NCBI RefSeq assembly: GCF_003258595.1
Contig: NZ_QHHQ01000001.1
Span: 1,178,001-1,242,000, forward strand
Length of the DNA stretch: 64,000 bases
Reading direction: 5' to 3'
Origin: Acuticoccus sediminis
Lineage (GTDB): Bacteria > Pseudomonadota > Alphaproteobacteria > Rhizobiales > Amorphaceae
Shown: positions 8,183-16,164 of the stretch, piece after piece
Layout of the letters: every line of letters starts with the position of its first letter
Numbering within the stretch: the first letter of the stretch is position 1
Translations under genes and position numbers: made by a program
Notes under the pieces: generated by a model
The model's database searches: none
What the model saw: only the letters and a program-made list of their open reading frames with translations
Told to the model about the DNA's origin: nothing

Positions 8183-9279
8183 GCTCGATATCCTGACAGT
8201 TCGCTCAATGGCCGGCGCAGCAGCGTCGCGATGTAGCCGCTGATGTCGCGCCCGACCCGGTCCCACCCGAAGGCCGAGAGGTCGGCCGTGCCGAGGTCGC
8301 GCCCGGCGATCCGGGCGAGGAAGTCGTCGATGACCTCGGCGCGGATGGGGCCGTCGTAGAGGTGGACGAAGTCCGGCCCGACCATCTCCTGAAGCTCCGG
8401 CAGGCTGCCGAGGCGGGGGGCGAGGATCGGCCGGTTGCGGGCCAGCGCGTGGAGCGCGACGCCGCTGTTGAGGATCCCGGTGTAGGGCATCACCACCGCG
8501 TCGTGGGCGTCGATCAGCCGCTCCAGCTCCGCCGCGGGCATGAGCTGGTCGCGGATGTCGAGCGTCACGCGCGGCTCGCCGTCGGCCGCCGCGCGGATCT
8601 CCTCGACGAGGCCGTCCTCGAACGGCGTGCCCGCGACGGTGACCGCGAACGGCTCGGCCGTCACCCCGCGCGCCGCGCGGACCAGCCCCGCGACGTTCTT
8701 GTAGGCCCGGATCAGGCCGAACGTCAGCAGCCGCCCGGCACCCGCGGTGTGCGGGGTGGCGGGCACCTCCGTCTCGTCGTAGCGGCCGTGGACGGTGACC
8801 AGCGACCGCTTCCGGGCAAGCTGCGGGTAGAGCCGCTCGGCCTCCCGGCGGGAGTGGTCGGAGAGGTAGATCACGCCGTCGACGAGGCGCAGGAAGAGAT
8901 GGCGGGTGAGCGTCGATTCCATGCTCCCGCCATCGTGCGGGGCGAGGTTGTGCGCCACCCAGATGAAGCGGGTTCCGCGCGCCCGGTCGGCCGCCATCTC
9001 GGCGAGGTAGCGCAGCGTCTGCTTGCGGCTCGTCGGGCGGAAGAATTCGGTCGGCCAGTGGAACACGACGACGTCGTAGGCGCGCCGGCCAAGCCCGTCC
9101 CACCCGAAGGGGACGCACTCGAACGCCGGGTCGATGTGGCCCGAGAAGGCGCCGGAGAACGCGTTGCCTTCCGCCGACAGCGGCTTGAGGGCGACGACGG
9201 GGCGCTTGCGCTCCGTGCGGGATCCGGTCCCGGCACCGACCTCAGGCTGCTTGGCGATCGAGAGTTGGCCTGCGGGCAT
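8179..9279 (-). CDS. Glycosyltransferase (GT-B fold) of the polysaccharide locus
   Basis: A 366-residue soluble protein with a GT-B layout. The N-terminal half includes a VVVFHWPTEF segment and an IWVAHNLAPHDG motif. The C-terminal nucleotide-sugar half includes LLTFGLIRAYKNV, VVMPYTGILNSGVALHALA and LGSLPEL. The pattern resembles GT4-related enzymes that act on lipid-linked saccharides, including beta-mannosyl/glucuronosyl types; the donor sugar cannot be read from the sequence. Its start overlaps the end of the preceding glycosyltransferase by 38 bases and its stop overlaps the pyruvyltransferase start by 4. The three genes are therefore one transcription and translation unit. Confidence 0.85.
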   Translation of the reverse strand: MPAGQLSIAKQPEVGAGTGSRTERKRPVVALKPLSAEGNAFSGAFSGHIDPAFECVPFGWDGLGRRAYDVVVFHWPTEFFRPTSRKQTLRYLAEMAADRARGTRFIWVAHNLAPHDGGSMESTLTRHLFLRLVDGVIYLSDHSRREAERLYPQLARKRSLVTVHGRYDETEVPATPHTAGAGRLLTFGLIRAYKNVAGLVRAARGVTAEPFAVTVAGTPFEDGLVEEIRAAADGEPRVTLDIRDQLMPAAELERLIDAHDAVVMPYTGILNSGVALHALARNRPILAPRLGSLPELQEMVGPDFVHLYDGPIRAEVIDDFLARIAGRDLGTADLSAFGWDRVGRDISGYIATLLRRPLSELSGYRA

Positions 9280-10327
9280 CTTCGAGCACGCTGAGGAATG
9301 TTGCGAACTGATGGGCGGGGTCCATGGCGGGCCGGGCGGCGTGGCGCCGGGCGGCTTCGGAAAGCGCGGAGGCGGCGGTCCGGTCGGCCCACAACCGCTT
9401 CAGGGTGCCGACCCAGGCGTCGAGCGGGGCGTCGTAGTCGAGCGTGACGCCGCCGTCGCCGATCGCCTCGGGAAGGCCGCCGCGGGTCGAGCCGAGCACC
9501 GGGATGCCGCTGCACTGCGCCTCGGACGCGACGCGGCCCCACGCCTCCTCCCACCGGGAGGGCGCGAGGAGGATCGCGGTCCGGCCGTAGACCGACTTCA
9601 TGTCGTCCGTGCGGCGGCGGAAGGTCACGTTCGGCAGCGGGTCGAGGGTCGCCCGGACCTTCGCCAGATGATCGTCGTCGAGCCGCCAGCTCTCGCAGAA
9701 CTGGAACGGGATGTCGGGGCACGCGCGGGCGATCTCGACCGCCTTCTCGAAGCCCTTCTCCGGGTAGACGTTGATGAAGGTCACCACCTCGCGCGTCGTC
9801 TCGGTGGTGTACTTCGACGGGTCGATGGTCGGCGGGATCACCGTGCTGTCGATCCCGAACTCGGCCTTGTAGGCGCGCGCCGTGAACTCGGAATTGGCGA
9901 TGTAGTGCGCGTCGGTCAACGTCCGCAGGTCGCCGCCGAGCTCGTGGTACTCGACGTTCCGCAGGTAGACCACCAGCGGGATGCCGAGCCGCTGCAGCGC
10001 CTCGCCGACGAGGGCGGCCTTGTGGCACTGCACCACGGCGACGTCCGGCCGGACCTGCCGCACGGCCGCGCCCGCGGCCTCCTGCCACGGGAACCACGCC
10101 CGCATGACCGGATAGCCGAGCGTCCTGTCGGTGACGATCGGCAGCGGCGAGAGCTTGAGCTTGAGGCGCTGCATGAAGCCGAAGGTCGACTGGCCGAACA
10201 GCGCCGCGAGGACACTGACGTCGTGTCCCGCCGCGGCGCATTGGCGCACGAGATGGTCCGTGCTCGACTGCACGCCGCCGCTCATTTCCGGCAGGTATCC
10301 GTTACCGCCTGCGAAGAGAATGTTCAT
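9242..10327 (-). CDS. GT4 family glycosyltransferase
   Basis: A 361-residue GT-B glycosyltransferase beginning MNILFAGGNGYLPEMSGGVQ, the glycine-rich loop of the GT4 (glycos_transf_1) family. The C-terminal donor-binding region reads LLAPSRWEEAWGRVASEAQCSGIPVLGSTRGGLPEAIG, with the E(x7)E retaining-GT motif in EEAWGRVASEA. The ATG at 10327 is preferred over a longer frame because it starts the conserved beta strand directly. The reading is away from the divergent secreted glycanase gene at 10472, so the 144 bases between them should carry both promoters. It heads the minus-strand polysaccharide operon. The sugar it adds is unknown. Confidence 0.88.
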   Translation of the reverse strand: MNILFAGGNGYLPEMSGGVQSSTDHLVRQCAAAGHDVSVLAALFGQSTFGFMQRLKLKLSPLPIVTDRTLGYPVMRAWFPWQEAAGAAVRQVRPDVAVVQCHKAALVGEALQRLGIPLVVYLRNVEYHELGGDLRTLTDAHYIANSEFTARAYKAEFGIDSTVIPPTIDPSKYTTETTREVVTFINVYPEKGFEKAVEIARACPDIPFQFCESWRLDDDHLAKVRATLDPLPNVTFRRRTDDMKSVYGRTAILLAPSRWEEAWGRVASEAQCSGIPVLGSTRGGLPEAIGDGGVTLDYDAPLDAWVGTLKRLWADRTAASALSEAARRHAARPAMDPAHQFATFLSVLEDARRPTLDRQAA

Positions 10328-10471
10328 GGCGTTCCCGGTGGCAACGCGGCCCGACGGCCGCACAGCGCTCAGCAGACGCTCCGGAGCCCCTCGGCGCATT
10401 ATCAAATGTTGGCTCCCCCGGCCGGCCGAAGTGGCACCTTGGCGCCCGAACATCGACGAGGAGTATTGCGC

Positions 10472-11266
10472 GTGCGACGTTCGATCCTGATCACCACCCT
10501 GACCGGATTGTCGGCCGCCCTCTGGGCCGCCGCCGCAAGTCCTTCACATGCGGACGGTTTTTTCGACGACTTCGACAGGCTGGACGGCAAGCGCTGGTTC
10601 GTGTCCAACGGCTGGACCAACGGCGACCACCAGAACTGCATCTGGAAGAAGGCTGCCCTGCACGTGGCGGACGGCCAGCTCACCCTCACCCTGAAGCGCG
10701 AGCCGACGACCTCCGGCGACGGCAAGGCCGAGCGCGACTACAGCTGCGCCGAGCTCCAGACCCGCGAGGTGCACGGCTACGGCCTCTACGAGGCGCGCAT
10801 CAAGGCGGCGGCGGGGAGCGGGCTCAACTCGGCCTTCTTCACCTTCATCGACAAGCCGGCCCATGACGAGATCGACGTCGAGATCCTCGGACGCGACATG
10901 TCCCGCTTCGACTCCAACTACTACACCGACGGGAAGGGCGAGAATCAGGAGAAGATCGCCGTCCCCTCCCCGGCCGACGAGACGATGACCGACTACGCCT
11001 TCGAATGGACCGAGGGACGCATCCGCTGGTACGTGAACGGCAAGCTGATGCGCGAAGTCGTCAGCGACGACGTGCCGGATGCGAAGCAGAAGGTCTTCTT
11101 CAGCCTCTGGAACGGGGCCAAGGGCATGTCCGGCTGGCTGGGACCGAGGGACGACACGATCGAGGAGCGCACCATGACGGTCGACCACGTCGGCTTCACG
11201 CCGATCGGCGAGCGCTGCCTGTTCCCCGGCTCGCTGAGCTGCTCCACCGAGTGGAGCGGCTGGTAA
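10472..11266 (+). CDS. exoK: Secreted GH16 endoglycanase, ExoK-like
   Basis: A 264-residue exported GH16 enzyme. Residues 1-27 are a signal peptide with an SHA-DG cleavage site. The catalytic ExDxE motif is present in HDEIDVEIL (E133, D135, E137). Size and architecture match rhizobial ExoK, an endo-1,3-1,4-beta-glycanase that trims nascent succinoglycan; the symbol is by resemblance only. The start is GTG at 10472, with GAGGAG centred about 12 bases upstream (10457-10462). It lies one base before the polymerase gene, so polymer synthesis and trimming are co-expressed. The window thus has two GH16 enzymes, this one with a signal peptide and the other (1174-2994) without. Confidence 0.86.
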   Translation: MRRSILITTLTGLSAALWAAAASPSHADGFFDDFDRLDGKRWFVSNGWTNGDHQNCIWKKAALHVADGQLTLTLKREPTTSGDGKAERDYSCAELQTREVHGYGLYEARIKAAAGSGLNSAFFTFIDKPAHDEIDVEILGRDMSRFDSNYYTDGKGENQEKIAVPSPADETMTDYAFEWTEGRIRWYVNGKLMREVVSDDVPDAKQKVFFSLWNGAKGMSGWLGPRDDTIEERTMTVDHVGFTPIGERCLFPGSLSCSTEWSGW

Positions 11267-11267
11267 C

Positions 11268-12581
11268 ATGCGCCACCTTCCCATCGGACTGATCACGCGC
11301 CCGCCGGCGAACGGCCCGTACGCGGTCTTCGCGCTGACGGTCACGTACTTCGTGCTCGCGCACTCGGTCCAGTTCGGGAAGGTGTCGGTCCTGGGGCTCT
11401 ACATGGTCTGGCTGCTGCCGGTCGTGGTGGAGCCGCGCATCCTGCTGCGGCACGTCTGGCCGATGCTGGGCGTGCTGGCGCTGACGGGGTTCATCTGCGT
11501 CTCGACGCTCTGGTCGGACGCGCCGTCGATCACGCTGCGCTCGGGGATCCAGTACGGGACGACGGTGTTCTGCGCCATCGTCGCGGCGCGGATCCTGTCG
11601 CCCTACAGCTTCGTCTACGGCACGCTCGTCGGCGTGTTCCTGATCCTCCTCTACTCGCTGGCGATCGGCCGGTACGACTTCGACATCGTCGACGGCACGT
11701 ACCGTTTCGTCGGTGCGTTCGCGTCCAAGAACCAGCTCGGCTTCTTCTGCTGCCTCGGCATGGTGTTCGGGCTGGCCGGGCTGCTGCTGAAGGGCGTGTC
11801 CGTCCTGCACCGGGCATTCGCCGTGCTCGTCTTCGCCGTGGCGTCGGGGGTGCTCCTGAAGACCCACTCGGCGACGTCGCTCGCCACGGTCGTTCCCGTG
11901 CTCGGCGGCATCGTCGGGCTCTTCCTGGGCGGGCGGATCGCGCCGCGCGTCCGGCTGGTGCTGGTGCTCTTCGGCGTCCTCGGCCTCGTCATGCTGGTCA
12001 CGGTGGCGCTCGCCGCGAACGGGGAGGCGATGTTCCTCGCCGCGTTCGGCAAGGACGCGACCCTGACCGGGCGCACGCTCCTCTGGGCCGAGGGGCTGCG
12101 CGAGGCGAGCCAGCGGCCATGGTTCGGCAGCGGGTACAACGCCTTCTGGCGGATCGGCAATCCGCTGGCGGAGTACCTGTGGGAGATCTTCTACATCACC
12201 GCCAAGTCGGGCTTCCATTTCCACAACACGTACATCCAGACCACCGTCGGCATCGGCCTCGTCGGCCTCGGGATCATGCTGGCGACGATGCTGGCGGGGC
12301 TGGCGCTCGCCGTCCGCGCGGCGCTCAGGCCGCGCGTGACGGCGGATGCGACGCTCGCGACGGCGCTCCTGGTGCTGCTGCTCCTGCGGTCGTTCGTCGA
12401 GATCGATATCCTGTATCCCTATACCGTCGGCGCCTTCCTCTTCACCTTCGCCATCCTGCGCCTCGCCTCGCCCCGGGCGGCGGTCGTGAACGCGCCCGCG
12501 CCCCGTCCGCTGCGGTTCGGCTACGGCGAACGGCGCACCGTCGCCGCCGCCCCACGCGCCCGGCCCCAGCCCGCCACCTGA
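11268..12581 (+). CDS. ExoQ/Wzy-like polysaccharide polymerase (O-antigen ligase family)
   Basis: A 437-residue membrane protein with about ten hydrophobic segments and a large periplasmic loop with the family's features: TGRTLLW, WFGSGYNAFW and a HFHNTYIQ motif (about residues 260-325). These are typical of ExoQ and O-antigen ligase/Wzy proteins that polymerise repeat units at the outer face of the inner membrane. The ATG is one base after the stop of the ExoK-like gene. A short basic, proline-rich tail follows the last helix. With the flippase at 5378 it completes a Wzx/Wzy pathway, but no priming transferase or Wzc/ExoP chain-length protein is in the window. Confidence 0.87.
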   Translation: MRHLPIGLITRPPANGPYAVFALTVTYFVLAHSVQFGKVSVLGLYMVWLLPVVVEPRILLRHVWPMLGVLALTGFICVSTLWSDAPSITLRSGIQYGTTVFCAIVAARILSPYSFVYGTLVGVFLILLYSLAIGRYDFDIVDGTYRFVGAFASKNQLGFFCCLGMVFGLAGLLLKGVSVLHRAFAVLVFAVASGVLLKTHSATSLATVVPVLGGIVGLFLGGRIAPRVRLVLVLFGVLGLVMLVTVALAANGEAMFLAAFGKDATLTGRTLLWAEGLREASQRPWFGSGYNAFWRIGNPLAEYLWEIFYITAKSGFHFHNTYIQTTVGIGLVGLGIMLATMLAGLALAVRAALRPRVTADATLATALLVLLLLRSFVEIDILYPYTVGAFLFTFAILRLASPRAAVVNAPAPRPLRFGYGERRTVAAAPRARPQPAT

Positions 12582-12736
12582 CGGTCCAGCCGGCGGGCGC
12601 CTCGGCGGCGAGGGCGTCGGCCCTTCCGGCGTTGCCCCGTCCACGCCTCGCCGAAACCGGCCGCTCGGCGGCGCGCGGGCGGGCTCGGCCGGGCACGCGC
12701 GAGGCCGCGGCCCCTTGCGCCGGGGGGCCAAGCGAC

Positions 12737-12744
12737 GGCATGCC
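12737..12744. promoter_or_regulatory. GGCATGCC palindrome upstream of the amidohydrolase gene
   Basis: A perfect 8-bp palindrome centred 32 bases before the ATG at 12773, in the 191-bp gap after the polymerase gene. The same core recurs in three other gaps of this block (14062, 16096, 21110). It may be an operator for the GntR/FCD regulator encoded at 14263. That link is inference; an 8-mer alone can occur by chance. Confidence 0.4.
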
Positions 12745-12772
12745 ATCGTCCTGGCACGACGAGGAGCTTCCG

Positions 12773-14053
12773 ATGAGCATGGACAACACCATCTGGCAGG
12801 ACGCCGCGGCCCTCGGCGCGCGGCTCTTCGACGAGCTCCGCGAGATGTCGCTGGACCCGCCCGGCGTCACGCGGCCCGCCTTCTCGCGGCTCGAGGACGA
12901 GGCGCACGCCATCGCCGCCCGAGCCGCCCGCGCCATCGGCATGGAGATCCGGCACGACCGCTGCGGCAACCAGTACATGGTCTGGCCGGGCGCCGACCGC
13001 AGCCTGCCGCGCGTCATGGTCGGCTCGCACATGGACAGCGTCGCCCACGGCGGCAACTTCGACGGTGCGCTCGGCGTGGTCCTCGGCATCGCGGCGGCGA
13101 CGGCGCTCCACGCCAGGGGCGTCCGCCCCGTCCGCGACCTCGTCGTCATGGCGATCCGCGCCGAGGAGCTGGTCTGGTTCCCGACGCCCTATTGCGGCAG
13201 CCGCATGGCCTTCGGCCTGCTGCCGGCGGACGAATACGAGAAGGTCAGGCGGTCCGACACCGGCCGATCCCTCGCCGAGCACATGCGCGACGGCGGCTGG
13301 GATCCGGACGCGCTCGCCGCCGGCGCCCGCGAGCTCGACCCCGCCACGCTCGCCGCCTACATCGAGCCGCACATCGAGCAGGGGCCGGTGCTGGACGCGG
13401 CGGGGGAGGCGATCGGCGTCGTCACCGGCATCCGCGGCAACCTGCGCTACCGCCACGGCGTCATCACCGGCGAGTGGGCCCATGCCGGCGCCGTCCCGCG
13501 CGACCATCGCCACGACGCCGTGCGCGCGGGTGCGGCCTTCGTCTCCGAGCTGGAGGCGATCTGGGACCGCTACGATGCCGCGGGCGAGGACTTCGTCGCC
13601 ACCATCGGCGAGTTCTGGACCGACCCCGACATGCACGGGATGACGAAGGTCCCGGGCACCGTGCGCTTCACCATCGACATGCGCAGCCTCGACAACGACC
13701 TCCTCTGGCGCACCGACGCGATGCTGCGCGAGGCGGCGGCGGCCATCGGCGCGCGCTACGGCGTCACCGTCGACCTCGGCGAGGCGACGCACGCCGCCTC
13801 GGCGCTGATGGACCCGGCGCTGATGGACCGCCTCGCCGCCGAGGCGGAGCGTTGCGGCGTCCCCTACCGCCGGATGGCGTCCGGCGCGGGCCACGACTGT
13901 GCGACCTTCGCGGGCATGGGGGTGCCCAGCGCCATGCTGTTCCTGCGCAACCAGAACGGCAGTCACAATCCGGACGAGGCGATGCGGATGGAAGATTTCG
14001 TCGCCGCCCTGCCGGTCCTCGCCGGAACGCTGGAGGGACTTCTGACGGCCTGA
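12773..14053 (+). CDS. Zn-dependent amidohydrolase, hydantoinase/carbamoylase (M20) family; allantoate amidohydrolase-like
   Basis: A 426-residue metallo-hydrolase of the allantoate amidohydrolase / N-carbamoyl-L-amino acid hydrolase family. Metal-site motifs are visible: SHMDSV (H86, D88), GGNFDGALG (D98), the catalytic AEE (E131, E132), PHIEQGPVL and the C-terminal GAGHDC. The start ATG has GAGGAG 6 bases upstream. The first gene of a block that also encodes a PuuE-like allantoinase, it would fit the next step of allantoin breakdown (allantoate to ureidoglycine). Carbamoyl-amino-acid hydrolysis is an equally reasonable alternative from sequence alone. A GGCATGCC palindrome lies just upstream and another just downstream. 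Confidence 0.85.
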   Translation: MSMDNTIWQDAAALGARLFDELREMSLDPPGVTRPAFSRLEDEAHAIAARAARAIGMEIRHDRCGNQYMVWPGADRSLPRVMVGSHMDSVAHGGNFDGALGVVLGIAAATALHARGVRPVRDLVVMAIRAEELVWFPTPYCGSRMAFGLLPADEYEKVRRSDTGRSLAEHMRDGGWDPDALAAGARELDPATLAAYIEPHIEQGPVLDAAGEAIGVVTGIRGNLRYRHGVITGEWAHAGAVPRDHRHDAVRAGAAFVSELEAIWDRYDAAGEDFVATIGEFWTDPDMHGMTKVPGTVRFTIDMRSLDNDLLWRTDAMLREAAAAIGARYGVTVDLGEATHAASALMDPALMDRLAAEAERCGVPYRRMASGAGHDCATFAGMGVPSAMLFLRNQNGSHNPDEAMRMEDFVAALPVLAGTLEGLLTA

Positions 14054-14060
14054 CACGCTT

Positions 14061-14070
14061 TGGCATGCCA
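14061..14070. promoter_or_regulatory. TGGCATGCCA perfect palindrome upstream of the GntR gene
   Basis: A 10-bp perfect palindrome, the longest copy of the GGCATGCC core seen in this block. It lies 8 bases after the amidohydrolase stop and about 190 bases before the GntR/FCD start. FadR-type regulators commonly bind short palindromes of this layout, so autoregulation is plausible; the assignment is inferred from position and symmetry. Confidence 0.45.
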
Positions 14071-14262
14071 TTTGCTCGGATAATGGTGGCGTGCCTCGGG
14101 GTCCGAGGCGCCCGAAGGAAACCCGAGCGATGACGGCAGCCCGAGGCTGGGCCAATCAGGACGACGGAGCTGCCGGAGGCCGCGCAACGCCAAGTCATAC
14201 TTTTGGCCGGACGCTGCACCAGAATGAGGCCGCTCGCTCCAATTCAACAGGCGATCCCACCC

Positions 14263-14961
14263 ATGTCCGAGAACGCGGTCCCACCAAGCCAAGTGCCGGC
14301 CGAAGGCGTGCCGGCCGCCCAGCGCGTTCTCGAGGCTCTGCGTGAGCGGATCGTGCGCGGCGACCTCGGCCCCGGCGACCGCATCGTGGAGCGCGCCGTC
14401 TGCGCCGAGCTCGGCGTCTCGCGGACGCCCCTGCGCGAGGCGCTGAAGCTCCTCGAGATCGACGGCCTCGTCGACCTCAGCCAGAACCGCGGCGGCCGCG
14501 TCCGGCCCTTCACCGAGCAGGAGGCCAGGCAGCTCTTCGAGGTGCTGGCGGGGATCGAGAGCACCGCCGCCGAGCTCGCGACCGAGCGCGTCACTCCCGC
14601 CGGAATGGCAATGCTGGAGGCGCTGCACACCTCCATGCGCACGCACTACGAGACCGAAGACCTCGACAACTACTTCGCCCTCAACAGCCAGATCCATCAG
14701 GCCGTGATCGACTTCACCGGCAACGACGTGCTGAGGCGGCTCCACCTCAGCCTGATGCTGCGGGCCAAGCGGGGGCGCTACCTCGCGATCCTCGACAAGC
14801 GGCGCTGGGAGCAGGCGATGGCCGAACACGAGGACCTCATCGACGCCATCCGCCGCCGAAACGCCGCCGACGCCGGGCGCATCTGGCGTGGCCACCTCAT
14901 CCACACCGGCCAGGCCGTCACGGGGGTCCTCATGCGCGAGGGCGCCGCTCCCGCCCCCTGA
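14263..14961 (+). CDS. GntR family regulator with FCD ligand domain
   Basis: A 232-residue transcription regulator. Residues about 15-80 form a winged helix with the GntR signature (ALRERIVRGDLGPGDRI, then ELGVSRTPLREALKLLE and GLVDLSQNRGGRV). The rest is an all-helical FCD domain, with a metal-binding pattern suggested by NYFALNSQIHQAV and a late EHEDLIDAI. FCD regulators sense carboxylates and similar metabolites and usually repress the catabolic genes beside them. The ATG at 14263 was chosen over one 60 bases upstream because the earlier residues are unlike the family. Placed between the amidohydrolase and PuuE-like genes, it is the best candidate regulator of this block. Confidence 0.88.
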   Translation: MSENAVPPSQVPAEGVPAAQRVLEALRERIVRGDLGPGDRIVERAVCAELGVSRTPLREALKLLEIDGLVDLSQNRGGRVRPFTEQEARQLFEVLAGIESTAAELATERVTPAGMAMLEALHTSMRTHYETEDLDNYFALNSQIHQAVIDFTGNDVLRRLHLSLMLRAKRGRYLAILDKRRWEQAMAEHEDLIDAIRRRNAADAGRIWRGHLIHTGQAVTGVLMREGAAPAP

Positions 14962-15000
14962 ACGTACCACCACCGGACGCGACACCGACCGGATCCCGAG

Positions 15001-15046
15001 CCCTTGCGAACGGACGCCCTTGTGAACGGGCGCGCTCGTGAGGACA
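15001..15046. repeat. 16-bp tandem repeat, two good copies and a degenerate third
   Basis: In the 148-bp gap before the PuuE-like gene, CCCTTGCGAACGGACG (15001-15016) is followed directly by CCCTTGTGAACGGGCG (15017-15032), 14 of 16 bases identical. A looser third copy runs to 15046. The repeat ends about 60 bases before the start codon. It could be a stack of regulator sites or simple slippage; nothing decides between these. Confidence 0.55.
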
Positions 15047-15109
15047 CTTCACGCCGGCCGGCCCTGCCGTGCCGCCACCCACCTCGCCTGATCGCATCGG
15101 GGACATCGA

Positions 15110-16006
15110 ATGAGCGAAGATCGACGCAATCTCATCGGCTACGGCGGCCGCCCGCCCCGGATCGCCTGGCCGAACGGTGCGAAGGTCGCCGTCTCGTTCG
15201 TGATCAACTTCGAGGAGGGCGGGGAGTTCTCCGTCGCCGACGGCGACGAGCGCAACGAGCTGGTGCACGAGGCGATCGACGACGTCGGCGCGCTGCCCGA
15301 CCCCTGCACCGAAAGCCACTTCGGCTATGGCACGCGGGCCGCCTGGTGGCGCATCGCCGGGGTGTTCGACCGGTACGGCGCCAAGGCGACGGTCTCGTCG
15401 TGCGGCCGCGCGGCCGAGCGGTCGCCCTGGCTGGTGCAGGACGCGGTCGCGCGCGGGCACGAGGTGAGCTGCCACGGCTGGCGCTGGCAGCGCCATGCCG
15501 GCATGGACGAGGACGCCGAGCGCGAGGTAATCGCCCGGACCTACGACACCATCGCCGCCGCCTGCGGCGTGCCGCCGGTCGGGTGGCACACGCGCTCCGC
15601 GTCGTCGCTCAACACCCGCCGCCTTCTCGTCGATCACGGCGGCTTCCTCTACGACAGCGACGCCTACGACGACGATCTGCCCTATTTCGTCGAGGTCACG
15701 GGCCGCCGCCATCTCGTCCTGCCGTACGCGTTCGACACCAACGACATGCGCTTCCGCCCCGGCGGCGCCTTCGTCCATGGCGACGACTTCTCCCGCTACG
15801 TCCTCGCCGCGTACGACTGGCTCGTCGGCGAGGCGGACGAGGCGCCGCGGATGATGTCCGTCGGGCTGCACCTGCGGACCATCGGCCGGCCCGGCCGCAT
15901 CGCGGGTCTCGAGACCATCCTGCGCACCATCTCGCAGAGCGGCACGGCGTGGATCGCCCGGCGCGACGCGATCGCCCGGCACTTCATCGAAGAGATGGAG
16001 GGGTAG
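15110..16006 (+). CDS. puuE: PuuE-like allantoinase / polysaccharide deacetylase family protein
   Basis: A 298-residue protein of the NodB-fold polysaccharide deacetylase family. The N-terminal FVINFEEGGEFSVADGDERNE stretch is characteristic of PuuE-type, cofactor-light allantoinases rather than chitin or peptidoglycan deacetylases. Later conserved pieces include SCHGWRWQRH and the WHTRSASSLNTRR loop. There is no signal peptide, so it acts in the cytoplasm. It would open the allantoin ring to allantoate, the substrate of an M20 amidohydrolase like the one at 12773. Other cyclic amides are possible substrates. It sits between the GntR regulator and a GAF-Fis activator on the same strand. Confidence 0.82.
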   Translation: MSEDRRNLIGYGGRPPRIAWPNGAKVAVSFVINFEEGGEFSVADGDERNELVHEAIDDVGALPDPCTESHFGYGTRAAWWRIAGVFDRYGAKATVSSCGRAAERSPWLVQDAVARGHEVSCHGWRWQRHAGMDEDAEREVIARTYDTIAAACGVPPVGWHTRSASSLNTRRLLVDHGGFLYDSDAYDDDLPYFVEVTGRRHLVLPYAFDTNDMRFRPGGAFVHGDDFSRYVLAAYDWLVGEADEAPRMMSVGLHLRTIGRPGRIAGLETILRTISQSGTAWIARRDAIARHFIEEMEG

Positions 16007-16072
16007 GCGGCGGCCGGCGCCACCCCCTGCGGCGCTGCGACTTTCGTCGCATGTTGTGTTCCAGATTCAGGA

Positions 16073-16103
16073 TGGCATGCTTGGCACCATAACCAGGCAT
16101 GCC
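16073..16103. promoter_or_regulatory. Paired GCATGC sites, 22 bp centre to centre
   Basis: Two GCATGC cores (16075-16080 and 16097-16102) lie 22 bases apart, about two helical turns, in the gap before the GAF-Fis gene. The second is a full GGCATGCC. Such same-face spacing suits cooperative binding of two regulator dimers. The functional reading is inferred. Confidence 0.4.
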
Positions 16104-16164
16104 GTGGCGCCCGTGTGCGACCCGAACCGGCAGCGTCGGAGGCGATCGCACGAGGGAGGACGCC

